DNA from: Bedellia somnulentella
Taxonomy: Eukaryota > Arthropoda > Insecta > Lepidoptera > Bedelliidae
DNA: 64,000 nt
Reading direction: 5' to 3'
Assembly (NCBI GenBank): GCA_963576735.1
Contig: OY755176.1
Coordinates: 15,733,423 to 15,797,422, forward strand
This document shows positions 29,709-40,039 of this stretch, piece by piece (the first letter of the stretch is position 1; each line of letters opens with the position of its first letter). Position numbers and translations under genes: made by a program. Under the pieces are notes generated by a model, which saw only the letters and a program-made list of their open reading frames with translations, was not told the origin of the DNA and ran no database searches.

Positions 29709-32700
29709 ATGTGTTCCAATTATAATAAACACGGAGGCGGCGATGTAGCTCGCCACTCATCACGCCATGGTTTCTCACGGGGCGAAAAGTGGGCTAAAGA
29801 GACCCGCTTCAGTACGATGAATGTATGTGGAGGAATGTTTGAAAAATTAGATGAAGTATGTATGATTATGAATGAAAGAAAACTGGATTTTCTATGTTTA
29901 AATGAGACGAAGCGTAAGGGAAAGGAAGTTTCACAACTTGGCAACATCACAGCAATCTGGTCTGGAGTCGCTGACAATGACCGAGCTAGCCAAGGAGTGG
30001 GACTTCTGATATCTGAAAGGATGGCTCAGTGTATGAAAGATTACGAATGTGTGAGTCCAAGGCTCCTGTGGATTAAGGTGAAATTGGGACTAGTCCGGAT
30101 GCGCATAATTTGCGTTTATGCTCCGGACATGTCTAAATCCCTATCCGAGAGGGAGGAGTTTTGGAATCTGTTAGACGATGTTGTGAATGGGTGTGATCAG
30201 AATGAGAGACTTATAATGTTAGGAGATTTTAATGGCTGGGTTGGTGTGTCACGCAACGGTTGCGAAAGAGTTTTAGGAAAGTTTGGCGATCAAAGGATGA
30301 ATGAGAATGGTGAGAAATTGATTGAGGTATGTTTGGAGAGGAATCTTTGTGTTACAAACACGTTGTTTAAACACAAAGATATCCATATGTATACAAGACA
30401 GAGGGGAAGCGAGAGAAGTATGATTGATTTTGTGATAGTTGATGAAAGGCTGAGAGCAAAGGTTGTTGACACCAGGGTCTATAGGGGCACGAACGTTAGC
30501 ACAGATCACTTTCTCGTTATATCACGATTAAGGGGTCTGTGTACGCGTTGGCGTCACAGGCCTAAAGTGTCAACAACGGATTTTGCGAGAATAAAAGTGG
30601 AAAAACTGCAAGAAGATGTAAATATCAGAGATGAATACGTGAGGAAATTGGATGATAGACTAAGTTGCGTGGAGATGAAGGATGAAATGGAAATAGAAGA
30701 AGTATGGGATGAGCTCAAATCGACAATGGTTGAATGTGCGACGGAAGTTTGTGGAGTGTGTAAAAGGTCAAATAGACCACCAACAAGTTGGTGGGATAAA
30801 GTTGTGAAAGAGGCGGTTGGAGATAAGAAGAAAGCGTGGTTAGATTTACTAGCGATTAAAGCTAGTAAACGGATGAATGCGAGTGTAACTGACGATGTAG
30901 TGCAGAAAAGTGAAGATGAATATAAGAGAGTTAAGAATGAGGTGAAGAAGAAAATAGAAAAGAAAAAGCGGGATTTGCAAGAGTGGTGTGAGAGGAAACT
31001 TTCTGATAATTTCCGGAATAACCAAAAGTTATTCTGGAAGTATATCCGGAAAGAAAAGGGAGTTTCCCAAAACACGAGAGTGAGTGTAATAAGAGATGAA
31101 CAGGGTGAATTGGCGACGGATGAAAGTAGCATGAAACGGGTATGGAAGAATTATTTTGAGGGACTGTTTGAAAAAGAGGATGCATCCATTTCTCCGCCAA
31201 TCGACAGTAATGTTGATTGGAACGAAGAGATGGGTGATTTCAGTGACAGTGAGATTAGTATGGAAGAAATAATGAAAGCAATGAAAAGTATGAAAGTAGG
31301 GAAGGCGGCAGGGTATGATAGGATTACTATCGAAATGTTGAGGGCTGGTAAAGGTTTGGTGGCTTCTTGGTTGTACTTCCTTTTCCAAAAATGCTGGTCG
31401 AGTGGCAAAGTTCCACGAGATTGGTGCAAGGCGGTGATTGTGCCTCTATATAAAGGAAAGGGGTCACACCAAGAGGCTAAAAACTACCGCGGCATCAGCT
31501 TACTCAGCATTGTTGGTAAATTGTATGCTAAGGTACTGATTGAAAGAGTGATGAATGAAACTGATGAGAAAATATGGGATGTGCAAGCGGGATTTAGGAA
31601 AGGAATGGGATGTATGGATCAAATCTTCTCTCTAAGGAGCATCACCGAAAAGTTCTTAGCTAAGAACCAAAAGGTGTATTGCTCCTTCATTGATTTAGAG
31701 AAGGCGTATGATAGGGTGGTAAGAAAGTGTTTATGGGAGGTGTTATCCAAGTTCGGTTTGGGGAGTCAACTTATACGTGCATTGGTATCACTCTATGAGG
31801 ATTCTAGTGCATGTGTAAGAGTAAACGGGGAAAACACTGACTGGTTTGGAATCTCTAGGGGTGTCCGACAGGGATGTGTAGCTTCTCCGTGGCTCTTCAA
31901 TTTGTTCATGGATGACTGTTTGACAGAGTTGCGTGAAAGTGATTATGGACTAAGAATGGGTGGATTCATCATTAAATGCCTCTTGTATGCTGACGATCAA
32001 GTGCTACTTGCATCATCGGCAGAAGAGTTGCAAGAGATGATGAATATTGCATGTGAGTCTTTTGTAAGAAAGGGAATGAGGGTGAATGTGGATAAGACCA
32101 AAACGATGGTTTTTGAGAGACAGGAAGATGTGACAGAATGCGTGATTGCGATTGATGGTAAGGATGTGGAACAGGTGAAGGAGTTTGTATATCTGGGAAG
32201 TTTGTTTACAAGGGATGGAAAATGTGATGAAGACATTGAAAGAAGAGTGAAAAAGGGTAATGCGGTAAATGGAGCAATGAATAGCCTAATGATCAGTCAA
32301 TCGGTGTCTGAAAAGGCCCGAATGGCTGTGCATGATGCTGTTCTTGTTCCTACGCTTATGTATGGAAGCGAATGTTGGGTGTGGCAGAAGAAGCATGAGA
32401 GCAGAGTGAATGCAGTAGAGATGAGGTCCCTCAGAAAAATTTGTAATGTTAGATTGTGTGACCGAGTGAGAAATAGTGTTATTCGTGAAAAGTGTGGTGT
32501 GAAAGATGATATTGTAAGAAAGATAGAAAAAGGAATGTTGAGATGGTTTGGGCACATAGAGAGGATGGATGATAGAAAATTGGTAAAAGGGATCTATAGA
32601 GCTAGTGTGGATGGTAATGTTAGTAGAGGGCGACCACGGAGAACACACTTGGACCAAATTGAGAGTGTGCTCAAAAAGGCTGGCGTCCGAAGTATGAAGA

Positions 32701-32810
32701 ATAAAAGAGCATGTATGAAAAGATTGATGGATGTAAACGAAGCTAGAGAGGTTTGTCAGGATCGTGCGAAGTGGCGATCGATAGTCTCTGCCTACCCCAA
32801 TGGGAATTAA
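29709..32810 (+). CDS. RTE endonuclease-reverse transcriptase (single ORF)
   Basis: An uninterrupted 1033-codon ORF that would nick chromosomal DNA and copy its own RNA at the nick. The N-terminal apurinic-like endonuclease has N65/E66 (LCLNETKRKG), D173/N175 (GDFNGWVG) and D266/H267 (STDHFLVIS). The reverse transcriptase follows: LYKGKGSHQEAKNYRGISLL, catalytic FIDLEKAYDRV (D662) and YADD (760-763). The C-terminal region is ~200 residues with GMLRWFGHIERMDD and SRGRPRR. No RNase H or zinc knuckle is seen. Order and length fit the RTE clade. The start at 29709 lies ~25 codons before the endonuclease core; a start at Met37 would cut into it. No stop or frameshift is present, so the element may be competent. 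Plus-strand bias toward G and A creates long antisense frames, which are shadows. Confidence 0.95.
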   Translation: MCSNYNKHGGGDVARHSSRHGFSRGEKWAKETRFSTMNVCGGMFEKLDEVCMIMNERKLDFLCLNETKRKGKEVSQLGNITAIWSGVADNDRASQGVGLLISERMAQCMKDYECVSPRLLWIKVKLGLVRMRIICVYAPDMSKSLSEREEFWNLLDDVVNGCDQNERLIMLGDFNGWVGVSRNGCERVLGKFGDQRMNENGEKLIEVCLERNLCVTNTLFKHKDIHMYTRQRGSERSMIDFVIVDERLRAKVVDTRVYRGTNVSTDHFLVISRLRGLCTRWRHRPKVSTTDFARIKVEKLQEDVNIRDEYVRKLDDRLSCVEMKDEMEIEEVWDELKSTMVECATEVCGVCKRSNRPPTSWWDKVVKEAVGDKKKAWLDLLAIKASKRMNASVTDDVVQKSEDEYKRVKNEVKKKIEKKKRDLQEWCERKLSDNFRNNQKLFWKYIRKEKGVSQNTRVSVIRDEQGELATDESSMKRVWKNYFEGLFEKEDASISPPIDSNVDWNEEMGDFSDSEISMEEIMKAMKSMKVGKAAGYDRITIEMLRAGKGLVASWLYFLFQKCWSSGKVPRDWCKAVIVPLYKGKGSHQEAKNYRGISLLSIVGKLYAKVLIERVMNETDEKIWDVQAGFRKGMGCMDQIFSLRSITEKFLAKNQKVYCSFIDLEKAYDRVVRKCLWEVLSKFGLGSQLIRALVSLYEDSSACVRVNGENTDWFGISRGVRQGCVASPWLFNLFMDDCLTELRESDYGLRMGGFIIKCLLYADDQVLLASSAEELQEMMNIACESFVRKGMRVNVDKTKTMVFERQEDVTECVIAIDGKDVEQVKEFVYLGSLFTRDGKCDEDIERRVKKGNAVNGAMNSLMISQSVSEKARMAVHDAVLVPTLMYGSECWVWQKKHESRVNAVEMRSLRKICNVRLCDRVRNSVIREKCGVKDDIVRKIEKGMLRWFGHIERMDDRKLVKGIYRASVDGNVSRGRPRRTHLDQIESVLKKAGVRSMKNKRACMKRLMDVNEAREVCQDRAKWRSIVSAYPNGN

Positions 32811-32867
32811 TGGCGTGAGTATATGTATGTATGTATGTATGTACATTTTTATACTATTTACAAACAT

Positions 32868-33110
32868 CATGGTTGTTAACGGTAAGGGAAAACATCGTGA
32901 GGAAACCCACATGACTGAGTTGTACTTAGTCATGTGACAGTGTATTCGTACAAAACGGCGATAGCCTGCCTCCTATCACGTGAATACACTGTCCGTGCAA
33001 ACGTGGGTCTGAACACCAGGTGACAAAATCACGTGATGTTCAGAAGTATAAGTACCTCTGCCAAACCCTTCGAAGATATTCGGCGTGAACGTTTATGTTA
33101 TGTTATGTTA
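32868..33110 (+). repeat. tSINE-1 copy, 5'-truncated, post-duplication
   Basis: Starts CATGGTTGTTAACGGTAAGG, ends TATGTTATGTTA and is flanked by exact TTACAAACAT (32858-32867 and 33111-33120). Copy B has TTACAAACAT once at the same place, proving insertion after the duplication. It landed 25 bp downstream of the RTE. Confidence 0.95.
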
Positions 33111-33120
33111 TTACAAACAT

Positions 33121-33275
33121 ATTGCTGTGTAGTGTCGGCTTAGAACAGCACTACCCCATTTCTTCCGGTGGGTGTACACCCACGTTACGTACGTAAATGC
33201 GACTAACGGTACTGAGGCTTTTAAGAAATTTTTGGACGATGAGGTTTGAGACCCATCACCAATAACCTTTGAGTG
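33121..33275 (+). repeat. RTE-SE head-half copy (in copy A)
   Basis: Head to CATCACCAATAACCTTTGAG, then the match stops. A small insertion (ACACCCACGTTACGTACG) near 33176 partly repeats GTGGGTGTAC. The same truncated copy lies at 37600-37746, so it predates the duplication. Confidence 0.85.
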
Positions 33276-33903
33276 GGAATAAGCTTTTGTTGGTGATAGG
33301 TTTCTAGATTTTCGCCTTTCAATTGCTTAAAAATACTTAACCTCAAGTCTCTTCGTACGTTACCCACAGCACGGGATTACTATGAGATAACTTTTTGGCA
33401 AATATAAGATTCAATTGCGGTACAAGGTAAAAAATTGATAAAAACAAGAAGTTACGCCCGTTATATTATTCATTTTATAATGGACAAGACAAACTGATAA
33501 GCAATTTTTAAGTTAGGTACTGCGTTCTTTTGAGTAATATAATTAATCAATTGTAAATTATAATGTCACTTTAATAATGCATGTTGGTTGTTAATTTGAC
33601 ATACAGATCATTTTAAACCGCACCCAGTCATGTTTTTAAGTCAATAAATATGGAAAATCCATAGAAATTCCCCATAATAATTAGAAAAGTACTTCTTTTT
33701 TTGAGTCTCAATAATGACCACTTCGCACTTTTAGGTTCCATCCTCATGTACAAATAATTTTTCATTTTATTAACAGTAATAAATATATTCCAAAGTGCAT
33801 ACAAATACTCATAGCTGTAAGGCCTAGCCAATGCTTCAGAATTAGAAATTTGCGTCAGCAAAATTTTGTTAAATAAAAGATATCAGTCACATCTCCCAAC
33901 AAC

Positions 33904-34170
33904 ATATACATATACTAACGGCTGTAAATCCCCAGAAGGGGTAGCCAGAGCTAAGGAATTAGAAATTCCTCAGCCACTTTTGGAAGTTGCTTGGGGAAAA
34001 GATGGTAAAATAAAGGTTGTTGGTGATGGGTCTCCAACCGCATCGCCCGAAAATCCCCTAAAAAGCCCCAATACCGTTAGTCGCCTTTTACGAACACCCA
34101 CCGGAATAAATGGGGTAGTGCTATTCTAAGCCGACACTACACAGCAAAGCCGACACTACACAGCAAAATT
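33904..34170 (-). repeat. RTE-SE copy with duplicated head (in copy A)
   Basis: Minus-strand full-length copy flanked by the exact 13 bp ATCTCCCAACAAC (33891-33903 and 34171-34183). The head end GCCGACACTACACAGCAAA is present twice in tandem. The antisense 87-codon frame through it is conserved only by common descent. Confidence 0.92.
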
Positions 34171-34564
34171 ATCTCCCAACAACCATTTAAAAATCCCAAA
34201 TCCACCCCCTTCTTTCCATGAACTAGAGTTATGCTAAGCAAAAATCACCGTAATATTTACATTGCAGCTGCGGCATTACACAAGCGCATGTAACATCATC
34301 TTTGTATATTAGCTCATAAACTAGTTGTTTCGTTAATTACTTTCACCGACCCCGCATCTTAATTCAATAAATAGTAATTATAAACCCATGTGTAAACGGT
34401 TACTTTCTAACTAATTTCCCGTAGCCATTAAAATCTGATGAATTGATATTAAACTAAGCTTAGTATTATTATTTGGGCGCCAAATATGTGCGGAAGTCTT
34501 TTGCTTTAGCCGACTGTGATTTTAATTATTAGCAAATGCTCAAGCTAGCTAATAAATACTGTGA

Positions 34565-34795
34565 TTCGCCGCGTAGTATCGACTTAGAACAATCTAGATG
34601 TAGGGACATCCCTACCCCGTATACCCACTAGTGCCGTTAGAGGCGATTAAGGATATGGGGCTTTTTTAAGCGGTTTTTAGGCGATGCGGTTGGAGACCCA
34701 TCACCAACGATACTTTATTTCTACCATCTTCTCCCCTATCAACTTCCAAATGCGACTGAAGAGTTTCTAGGTCTGAAGCTCTGGCTACCCTTACG
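34565..34795 (+). repeat. RTE-SE copy, diverged (in copy A)
   Basis: Plus-strand copy with GCCGCGTAGTATCGACTTAG, a 12 bp insertion in the head, GGCGATGCGGTTGGAGACCC and AAGCTCTGGCTACCC. The tail repeat is lost. Confidence 0.8.
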
Positions 34796-35247
34796 TTCAA
34801 CCATGTATGCCAGTCGCTTCTAGGCACACTTCTAATAGTAAATAGCTTGTATCTCTTCTACGCAATAACTATAAATAATAAAAACAGCTACACTAAATAG
34901 CCCCAAGGTTTCGATCTCTTAATTACAAAAGCTCCAATTATAAAATGTGCAACTAATTTTTTTAGGTAATCTCAAAAATTTCACCATAATATTGTATCGT
35001 ATCATATTAATCTGCGTAATACTGTGTAATATAACCTAGTCTAGACAACATCTTACAATTAAAAGTAGGTTTCGATTGGTTAACTATCAGTTTGATGTTA
35101 ATATTTAACATCTCTAATTAACATGTTACTAAAATATTGGAGCAGAGTCGTTGACAATGGAATATGATTCATGTCTTACAATAGTTTTAATCGATACAAC
35201 AACTACAAATTAATAAAAGTATTTATAGACTAAATTAAATGTTATCT

Positions 35248-35344
35248 TAACGTCGAGCGACGGGGGCGTATACCCGAAGGTCGCGGGTTCGAACCCCGCC
35301 AGTGTCGAAATTTTTCTTTCCTTTAATAACATCTTTTATTTATG
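35248..35344 (+). repeat. tRNA foldback, single-arm copy at the end of duplicate A
   Basis: Contains only the right half of the element: CGTCGAGCGACGGGGGCGTA, the T-arm GCGGGTTCGAACCCCGC and the arm GAAATTTTTCTTTCCTTTAA. It replaces the full palindrome seen at the same position in copy B. It is followed by AGATAACATT, the reverse complement of the AATGTTATCT that precedes it. Confidence 0.75.
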
Positions 35345-35392
35345 AGATAACATTAGCAATATATTTAGCCAACCATTTTCATTATATAGAAG

Positions 35393-36875
35393 ACTAGCTT
35401 TTTGCCCCGCGACTTCGTCCGCGTGGACTTCATTTTTTGCATCCAGTTTACATAATACCAAAATACCGAAACACTATCTCAACTTCTGTTTTTTATATTT
35501 ATAATCCCGCGGGCATTGTAAATGACATAAAGGACATTGAGGCTTTTTAAGTGATTGTTGGGCGATGCAGTTTGTGACCCATCACTAACAACCTTTATTA
35601 ACCTATCTTTTATTAATATATTTCCAAAATTGGATGAAGAATCTCCGAAGCTATGGCTACCCTTTTATGGAATTTATGGTTGTTAGCATATATTCATGAA
35701 TGATTGATAGATGGATTTCATAAATTCAATCGCACCAAGTTTTATTATAAAATGTAAAAAAACTCTATATTAACTTTCATTTGCTATATCAACCCGTTAG
35801 GGGTTGAGTTCCAAAAATTCCTTTTTAATTGTTCATAAGAATCATGAAACAAATATACCAAGTTTTTATGTTCAGAAATAAGAATATCTTTAGTAAGTAC
35901 AGATACGGATAGTAGTTTGGCGCTGCGGCGACGGCCCGGTGCTGCCCCCTACACTGACCGTTGGTGATAGTGGGAAAGCTTGCAGCGATTGCTCGGCAAT
36001 ATAGTGATGATTAGTCGTGGATCTCCTTCCAAAATAATCGCTAAATTGAAGGGATAGTGCTTGTTATTATTATATATAGTGTTATTTTAAGCTAACAAAA
36101 CATTTTTTTACAAAAAGCTTGAATTACCTGAGATACGAACCCGGGACGATTGATTCATAATAGTTCTAATTAAATATTCATAGTAGTTAGTTATACCGCT
36201 ACGCCACGGAGACGTTACCGGGGCGGTGTCAATTTTTTATTACGCTTTATTTCATATTAGTCTTACTATTGATAAACAAATTTGTCATTTAAATTGATGA
36301 AACCCCTTCATCATTCCAAAATGAACATTAACAAAGTGTCTGATGTGAATTCCATCGATGATAAAAATAATCGCTGCAATATTTTGAGCCATATATGAGT
36401 TAAGGTTTTTTGATGTTCCTATGAGAACTCTTGCGGATTCCTTAGTTTCAAGGAATCGTCGTCGTTTCATTTAGCTTCTAAATTTACATGTTAATATTCG
36501 TTTGCAATATAAGTAGATGTAAAAAAAATGTATACGATGAAAAAATAGTACATCATCCCTCGGGAGTTCCTTATTTTTGGGGATCCATTACCGTACCATT
36601 AAGCTTCTAAATTTTTATTTTTATATAAGTTTACAGTATTTTACGTTGTTTTAAACGATACACAGCGTCATCTCCAATGCATTTAGTAAGCAAACAATAT
36701 TTTTGATTTCCCATGGGAACATATTTTTTCCGGGATAAAAAGTACCCTATTATTTAATTTAAACTTCTAACTACACGTCTGAAAAATTTCAAAGCAATCG
36801 GTTCAGTATTTACGGCGTGAAAGCGGAACAAACAAACAAACAAACTCACTTTCCCATTTATAATATTAGTATGGA
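35393..36875 (-). repeat. Lepidoptera-type composite dispersed repeat
   Basis: Bounded by AGCTTTTTGCCCCGCGACTT on one side and TTATAATATTAGTATGGA on the other. It includes an RTE-SE relic (35510-35700), a minus-strand tRNA-like segment (36128-36215, B-box CGAACCCGGGA) and matches in reverse to 12.4-14.16 kb. It fills the gap between the two segmental duplicates. No coding capacity is visible; the small frame 36285-36470 is not credible. Class is unknown. Confidence 0.6.
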
Positions 36876-37599
36876 TTTGAAACAGCCAAGTATGCGTATA
36901 TGACAACTGCTAAAAATATGCTTGAATCTTTAAGTCATAGTTACTCAATAGGTAAAATTAATAGGGAAAAATTAAAAACGTTTCTTTTTTTAAACCAGAA
37001 GTGTATGAATATTTCACAAACATGCACCTCCCCTTAACTATAGTATACAAATGATACAAGTTTAGGGGTTATGTAGTATTACTCACCGAATGTAACTACA
37101 CTAAATCAGTTTTAAACAAGATCAATAATCAGCAGTAATAACATATTACACGCCTTGTTCTGAATTCAAAAGTAATGTTTGTTTAAGAACAAGTTTTTAC
37201 TAAACTGTCAATCAAATTACTATTATCGTGCTTTGATATAGGCTCTCTGAATGGACTCTGTTAAATAAATAATAGTTAATAATGTTTTTACATAAAAGCT
37301 ATGCTAATGTTTGTATCTATTACAGCTCCCTTCGTTGAAGATATCTGCTTTGAAGTTGCAAAATTACACCCGAAAAAAAGAACAAATTATTTAAGTTTCA
37401 ATAAAAATACAAAAACGTTCAATCACCGTACAATGCAACAATCACAAAAACATTTACGTATATGTTTAAACATAGATCAGCATCACCATGGGTGTTGTTC
37501 GTCATCTTTGCCCTGATAATGTACTAATTGCTATGAGTCTTATACTCTAGATATCTGATTTAAGAATATAGACTTTTGTATACTAATTACAAACATATT

Positions 37600-37746
37600 G
37601 CTGTGTAGTGTCGGCTTAGAATAGCACTACCCCATTTCTTCCGGTGGTTCTACCCACGTTACGTACGTAAATGCGACTAACGGTACTGAGGCTTTTAAGA
37701 GATTTTTGGGCGATGAGGTTGGAGACCCATCATCAATAACCTTTGA
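37600..37746 (+). repeat. RTE-SE head-half copy (in copy B)
   Basis: Counterpart of 33121-33275. Part of the head insertion differs (GGTTCTACCCACGTTACG). Confidence 0.85.
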
Positions 37747-38373
37747 GTGGGAATAAGCTTTTGTTGGTGATAGGTTTCTAGATTTTCGCCTATGAATTGC
37801 TTAAAAAAACTTAACCTCCAAGTCTCTTCGTACGTTACCCACAGCATGGGAATAATACGAGATAACTATTTGGCAAATTTAAGATTCAATTGCGGTACAA
37901 GGTAAAAATTTGATAAAAACAAGAAGTTACACCCGTTATATTATTCATTTTATAATGGACAAACTAATAAGCAATTTTTAAGTTAGGTACTGCGTTCTTT
38001 TGAGTAATATAATTAGTCAATTATAAATTAAAATGTCACTTTAATAATGCATGTTAGTTGTTAATTTGACATACAGATCATTTTAAACCGCACCCAGTCA
38101 TGTTTTTAAGTCAATAAATATGGAAAATCCATAGAAATTCCCCATAATAATTAGAAAAGTACTTCTTTTTTTGAGTCTCAATAATGACCACTTCGCACTT
38201 TTAGGTTCCATCCTCATGTACAAATAATTTTTCATTTTATTAACAGTAATAAATATATTCCAAAGTGCATACAAATACTCATAGCTGTAAGGCCTAGCCA
38301 ATGCTTCAGAATTAGAAATTTGCGTCAGCAAAATTTTGTTAAATAAAAGATATCAGTCACATCTCCCAACAAC

Positions 38374-38640
38374 ATATACATATACTAACGGCTGTAAATC
38401 CCCAGAAGGGGTAGCCAGAGCTAAGGAATTAGAAATTCCTCAGCCACTTTTGGAAGTTGCTTGGGGAAAAGATGGTAAAATAAAGGTTGTTGGTGATGGG
38501 TCTCCAACCGCATCGCCCGAAAATCCCCTAAAAATCCCCAATACCGTTAGTCGCCTTTTACGAACACCCACCGGAATAAATGGGGTAGTGCTATTCTAAG
38601 CCGACACTACACAGCAAAGCCGACACTACACAGCAAAATT
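38374..38640 (-). repeat. RTE-SE copy with duplicated head (in copy B)
   Basis: Counterpart of 33904-34170 with the same 13 bp flanks (38361-38373 and 38641-38653) and the same tandem head duplication. It differs at one position in the AAAATCCCCAATACC block. Confidence 0.92.
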
Positions 38641-39037
38641 ATCTCCCAACAACCATTTAAAAATCCCAAATCCACCCCCTTCTTTCCATGAACTAGAGTT
38701 ATGCTAAGCAAAAATCACCGTAATATTTACATTGCAGCTGCGGCATTACACAAGCGCATGTAACATCATCTTTGTATATTAGCTCATAAACTAGTTGTTT
38801 CGTTAATTACTTTCACCGACCCCGCATCTTAATTCAATAAATAGTAATTATAAACCCATGTGTAAACGGTTACTTTCTAACTAATTTCCCGTAGCCATTA
38901 AAATCTGATGAATTGATATTAAACTAAGCTTAGTACTCGTATTATTATTTGGGCGCCAAATATGTGCGGAAGTCTTTTGCTTTAGCCGACTGTGATTTTA
39001 ATTATTAGCAAATGCTCAAGCTAGCTAATAAATACTG

Positions 39038-39268
39038 TGATTCGCCGCGTAGTATCGACTTAGAACAATCTAGATGTAGGGACATCCCTACCCCGTATAC
39101 CCACTAGTGCCGTTAGAGGCGATTAAGGATATGGGGCTTTTTTTAGCGGTTTTTAGGCGATGCGGTTGGAGACCCATCACCAACGATACTTTATTTCTAC
39201 CATCTTCTCCCCTATCAACTTCCAAATGCGACTGAAGAGTTTCTAGGTCTGAAGCTCTGGCTACCCTT
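39038..39268 (+). repeat. RTE-SE copy, diverged (in copy B)
   Basis: Counterpart of 34565-34795. The minus-strand frame 39088-39303 through it is a by-product. Confidence 0.8.
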
Positions 39269-39723
39269 ACGTTCAACCATGTATGCCAGTCGCTTCTAGG
39301 CACACTTCTAATAGTAAATACCTTGGATCTCTTCTGCGTAATAACTATAAATTATAAAAACAGCTACACTAAATAGCCCCAAGGTTTCGATCTCTTAATT
39401 AAAAAAGCTCCAATTATAAAATGTGCAACTAAACATTTTTAGGTAATCTCAAAAATTTCACCATAATATTGTATCGTATCATATTAATCTGCGTAATACT
39501 GTGTAATATAATCTAGTCTAGACAACATCTTACAATTAAAAGTAGGTTTCGATTGGTTAACTATCAGTTTGATGTTAATATTTAACATCTCTAATTAAAA
39601 TGTTACTCAAATATTGGAGCAAATCGTTGCCAATGGAATATGATTTATGTCTTACAATAGTTTTAATCGATACAACAACTACAAATTAATAAAAGTATTT
39701 ATAGACTAAATTAAATGTTATCT

Positions 39724-39953
39724 CATAAATAAAAGATGTTATTAAAGGAAAGAAAAATTTCGACACTGGCGGGGTTCGAACCCGCGACCTTCGAGTATAC
39801 GCCCCCGTCGCCCCGTCGTCGTCGAGCGACGGGGGCTTATACCCGAAGGTCGCGGGTTCGAACCCCGCCAGTGTCGAAATTTTTCTTTCCTTTAATAACA
39901 TCTTTTATTTATGAGTAATAATCCCCACATGAGGAATCATGTCAAAAAAACAT
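39724..39953. repeat. tRNA foldback element, long palindrome
   Basis: Two ~88 bp arms (39724-39811 and 39825-39913) differ at about two positions and enclose a short spacer of CGTC repeats. Each arm carries the 3' half of a tRNA-like sequence (GCGGGTTCGAACCCCGC T-arm, CCAGTGTC acceptor end). The tail AATAATCCCCACATGAGG follows only on the right. Flanks are an exact 17 bp duplication TAAATTAAATGTTATCT (39707-39723 and 39954-39970). The opposite frames here containing GFEPATF are the well-known reading of antisense tRNA sequence, not proteins. Confidence 0.88.
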
Positions 39954-40039
39954 TAAATTAAATGTTATCTTTTGGTTTTTAAAGCTTCAAGTAATTTGTA
40001 TCCAAATATTTTCAGTGTTTGTTTTGTATGTTTATAATA

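Larger units (their letters stand above)
29436..32842 (+). mobile_element. Full-length RTE-type non-LTR retrotransposon
   Basis: Begins GCTGCTGTGTAGTGCCGGCT and ends in a (TATG)n tail. It is flanked by the exact 8 bp duplication ACATTTTT (29428-29435 and 32843-32850). Copy B of the segmental duplication preserves the empty site (GACTTTTGTATACTAATTAC near 37571), so both boundaries are unusually certain. The first ~85 bp are the head of the RTE-SE family, and the last ~55 bp are its tail. A 3407 bp length with one long ORF is typical of RTE-clade elements. Confidence 0.95.
28746..35247. repeat. Segmental duplication, copy A (with two later insertions)
   Basis: Direct duplicate of 36876-39723, both starting TTTGAAACAGC and ending TAAATTAAATGTTATCT. 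Removing the RTE (29436-32842 plus one 8 bp target copy) and the tSINE-1 (32868-33110 plus one 10 bp target copy) leaves about 2.83 kb against 2.85 kb in copy B. Differences are scattered substitutions and small indels, for example 5 bp near 34470. A 77-codon frame (33628-33861) is identical in both copies but has no coding features. Confidence 0.93.
36876..39723. repeat. Segmental duplication, copy B (without RTE and tSINE-1)
   Basis: Colinear with copy A. It carries the shared RTE-SE insertions and the same unrecognised exon-like segment, but lacks the RTE and tSINE-1, so it records the pre-insertion state. It ends exactly at the 17 bp sequence that is duplicated around the tRNA foldback at 39724. 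Confidence 0.93.

Noticed and set aside
30554..31132. Long minus-strand open frames opposite the first RTE ORF (also 31029-31388, 31151-31429, 32286-32933)
   Set aside because: They lie entirely on the complement of an intact reverse transcriptase gene, are low complexity (Ser/Phe/Leu-rich) and reflect the purine bias of the sense strand.
33628..33861. 77-codon frame identical in both segmental duplicates
   Set aside because: Identity reflects the recent duplication. The non-coding surroundings are equally similar, and no domain or start context supports it.
33866..34129. Recurring antisense frame in RTE-SE copies reading GVARAKELEIPQPLLEV and GDGSPTASP
   Set aside because: It is open in several copies only because the copies share descent. 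Other copies break it, and it is antisense to the element.
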